Positions 5,352 to 5,379 of a stretch of 5,379 bases of DNA are shown in pieces; the first letter of the stretch is position 1, and every line of letters starts with the position of its first letter. Source of the DNA: an uncultured Halomicronema sp. (GTDB lineage: Bacteria; Cyanobacteriota; Cyanobacteriia; Phormidesmidales; Phormidesmidaceae); contig CALCPB010000302.1 in assembly GCA_937897665.1 (NCBI GenBank), positions 1 to 5,379 of the forward strand, read 5' to 3'. The position numbers and the translations under genes are program-made. The notes beneath the pieces were generated by a model. That model was given only the letters and a program-made list of their open reading frames with translations, ran no database searches and was not told the origin of the DNA.

Positions 5352-5379
5352 ATGCCACCCCAAAATTTCCATATTGTCC
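5352..5379 (+). CDS. Possible 5' end of a further gene, cut by the window
   Basis: ATG at 5352 opens a frame reading MPPQNFHIV to the window edge without a stop. Only nine residues are visible and no strong ribosome site precedes them (GAGCAA lies 6 bases upstream). A short polar start leading into a beta strand (FHIV) is how some SPOUT RNA methyltransferases such as TrmL begin, but nine residues cannot establish that. Confidence 0.3.

Noticed and set aside
4698..5372. 224-codon minus-strand ORF opposite the glycosyltransferase
   Set aside because: Fully antisense to the conserved catalytic and membrane segments, with His/Arg/Gln-rich composition typical of antisense frames.
1..5379. Mobile element, defence system or CRISPR array
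   Set aside because: No transposase, integrase, nuclease or regularly spaced repeats are seen; HIP1 copies are dispersed chromosomal palindromes.

Overview
The window reads as ordinary chromosomal DNA of a cyanobacterium. The main reason is the octamer GCGATCGC (HIP1), which I count 12 times in 5.4 kb; chance alone would give far fewer than one. The gene content agrees: a small coiled-coil protein that looks like the cyanobacteria-restricted TIGR04376 family, and a large membrane-anchored coiled-coil/TPR protein of a kind common in cyanobacteria. The DNA is moderately GC-rich. A Leptolyngbya-like filamentous lineage is possible, but that is only an impression. I see no mobile element, CRISPR array, tRNA, rRNA or replication origin.

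Layout. At 60-710 (+) is a single-pass membrane protein with an Ala/Pro/Thr-rich linker and a small C-terminal beta domain resembling the GspC/PilP homology region. 48 bases downstream, behind a strong Shine-Dalgarno sequence, lies the coiled-coil gene at 759-1346 (+); the two probably form one transcription unit. A 115-base convergent gap with a weak inverted repeat separates them from a 770-residue gene on the minus strand (1462-3774). That protein has two N-terminal membrane helices, about 300 residues of coiled coil, a proline-rich hinge, a PLD-like half-domain whose HKD signature has lost its catalytic residues, and five TPRs in exact 34-residue register. A 575-base divergent gap (3775-4349) follows. 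It holds an AT-rich promoter-like patch, a palindrome, a possible frameshifted 96-residue remnant and a block of nested inverted repeats. Beyond it is a family 2 glycosyltransferase with two C-terminal membrane helices (4350-5264, +). A new reading frame may begin at 5352 and runs off the window.

Functionally, the two left-hand genes and the large minus-strand gene all encode membrane-associated or coiled-coil scaffold-like proteins without visible catalytic sites. The glycosyltransferase is a lipid-linked sugar transferase type and is probably an independent unit. No pathway linking all four genes can be read from the sequence. The points most worth a second look are the inactive PLD-like module fused to TPRs, the HIP1 palindromes placed at the same codons of three TPRs, two one-base frame breaks near gene starts, and the structured segment upstream of the glycosyltransferase.
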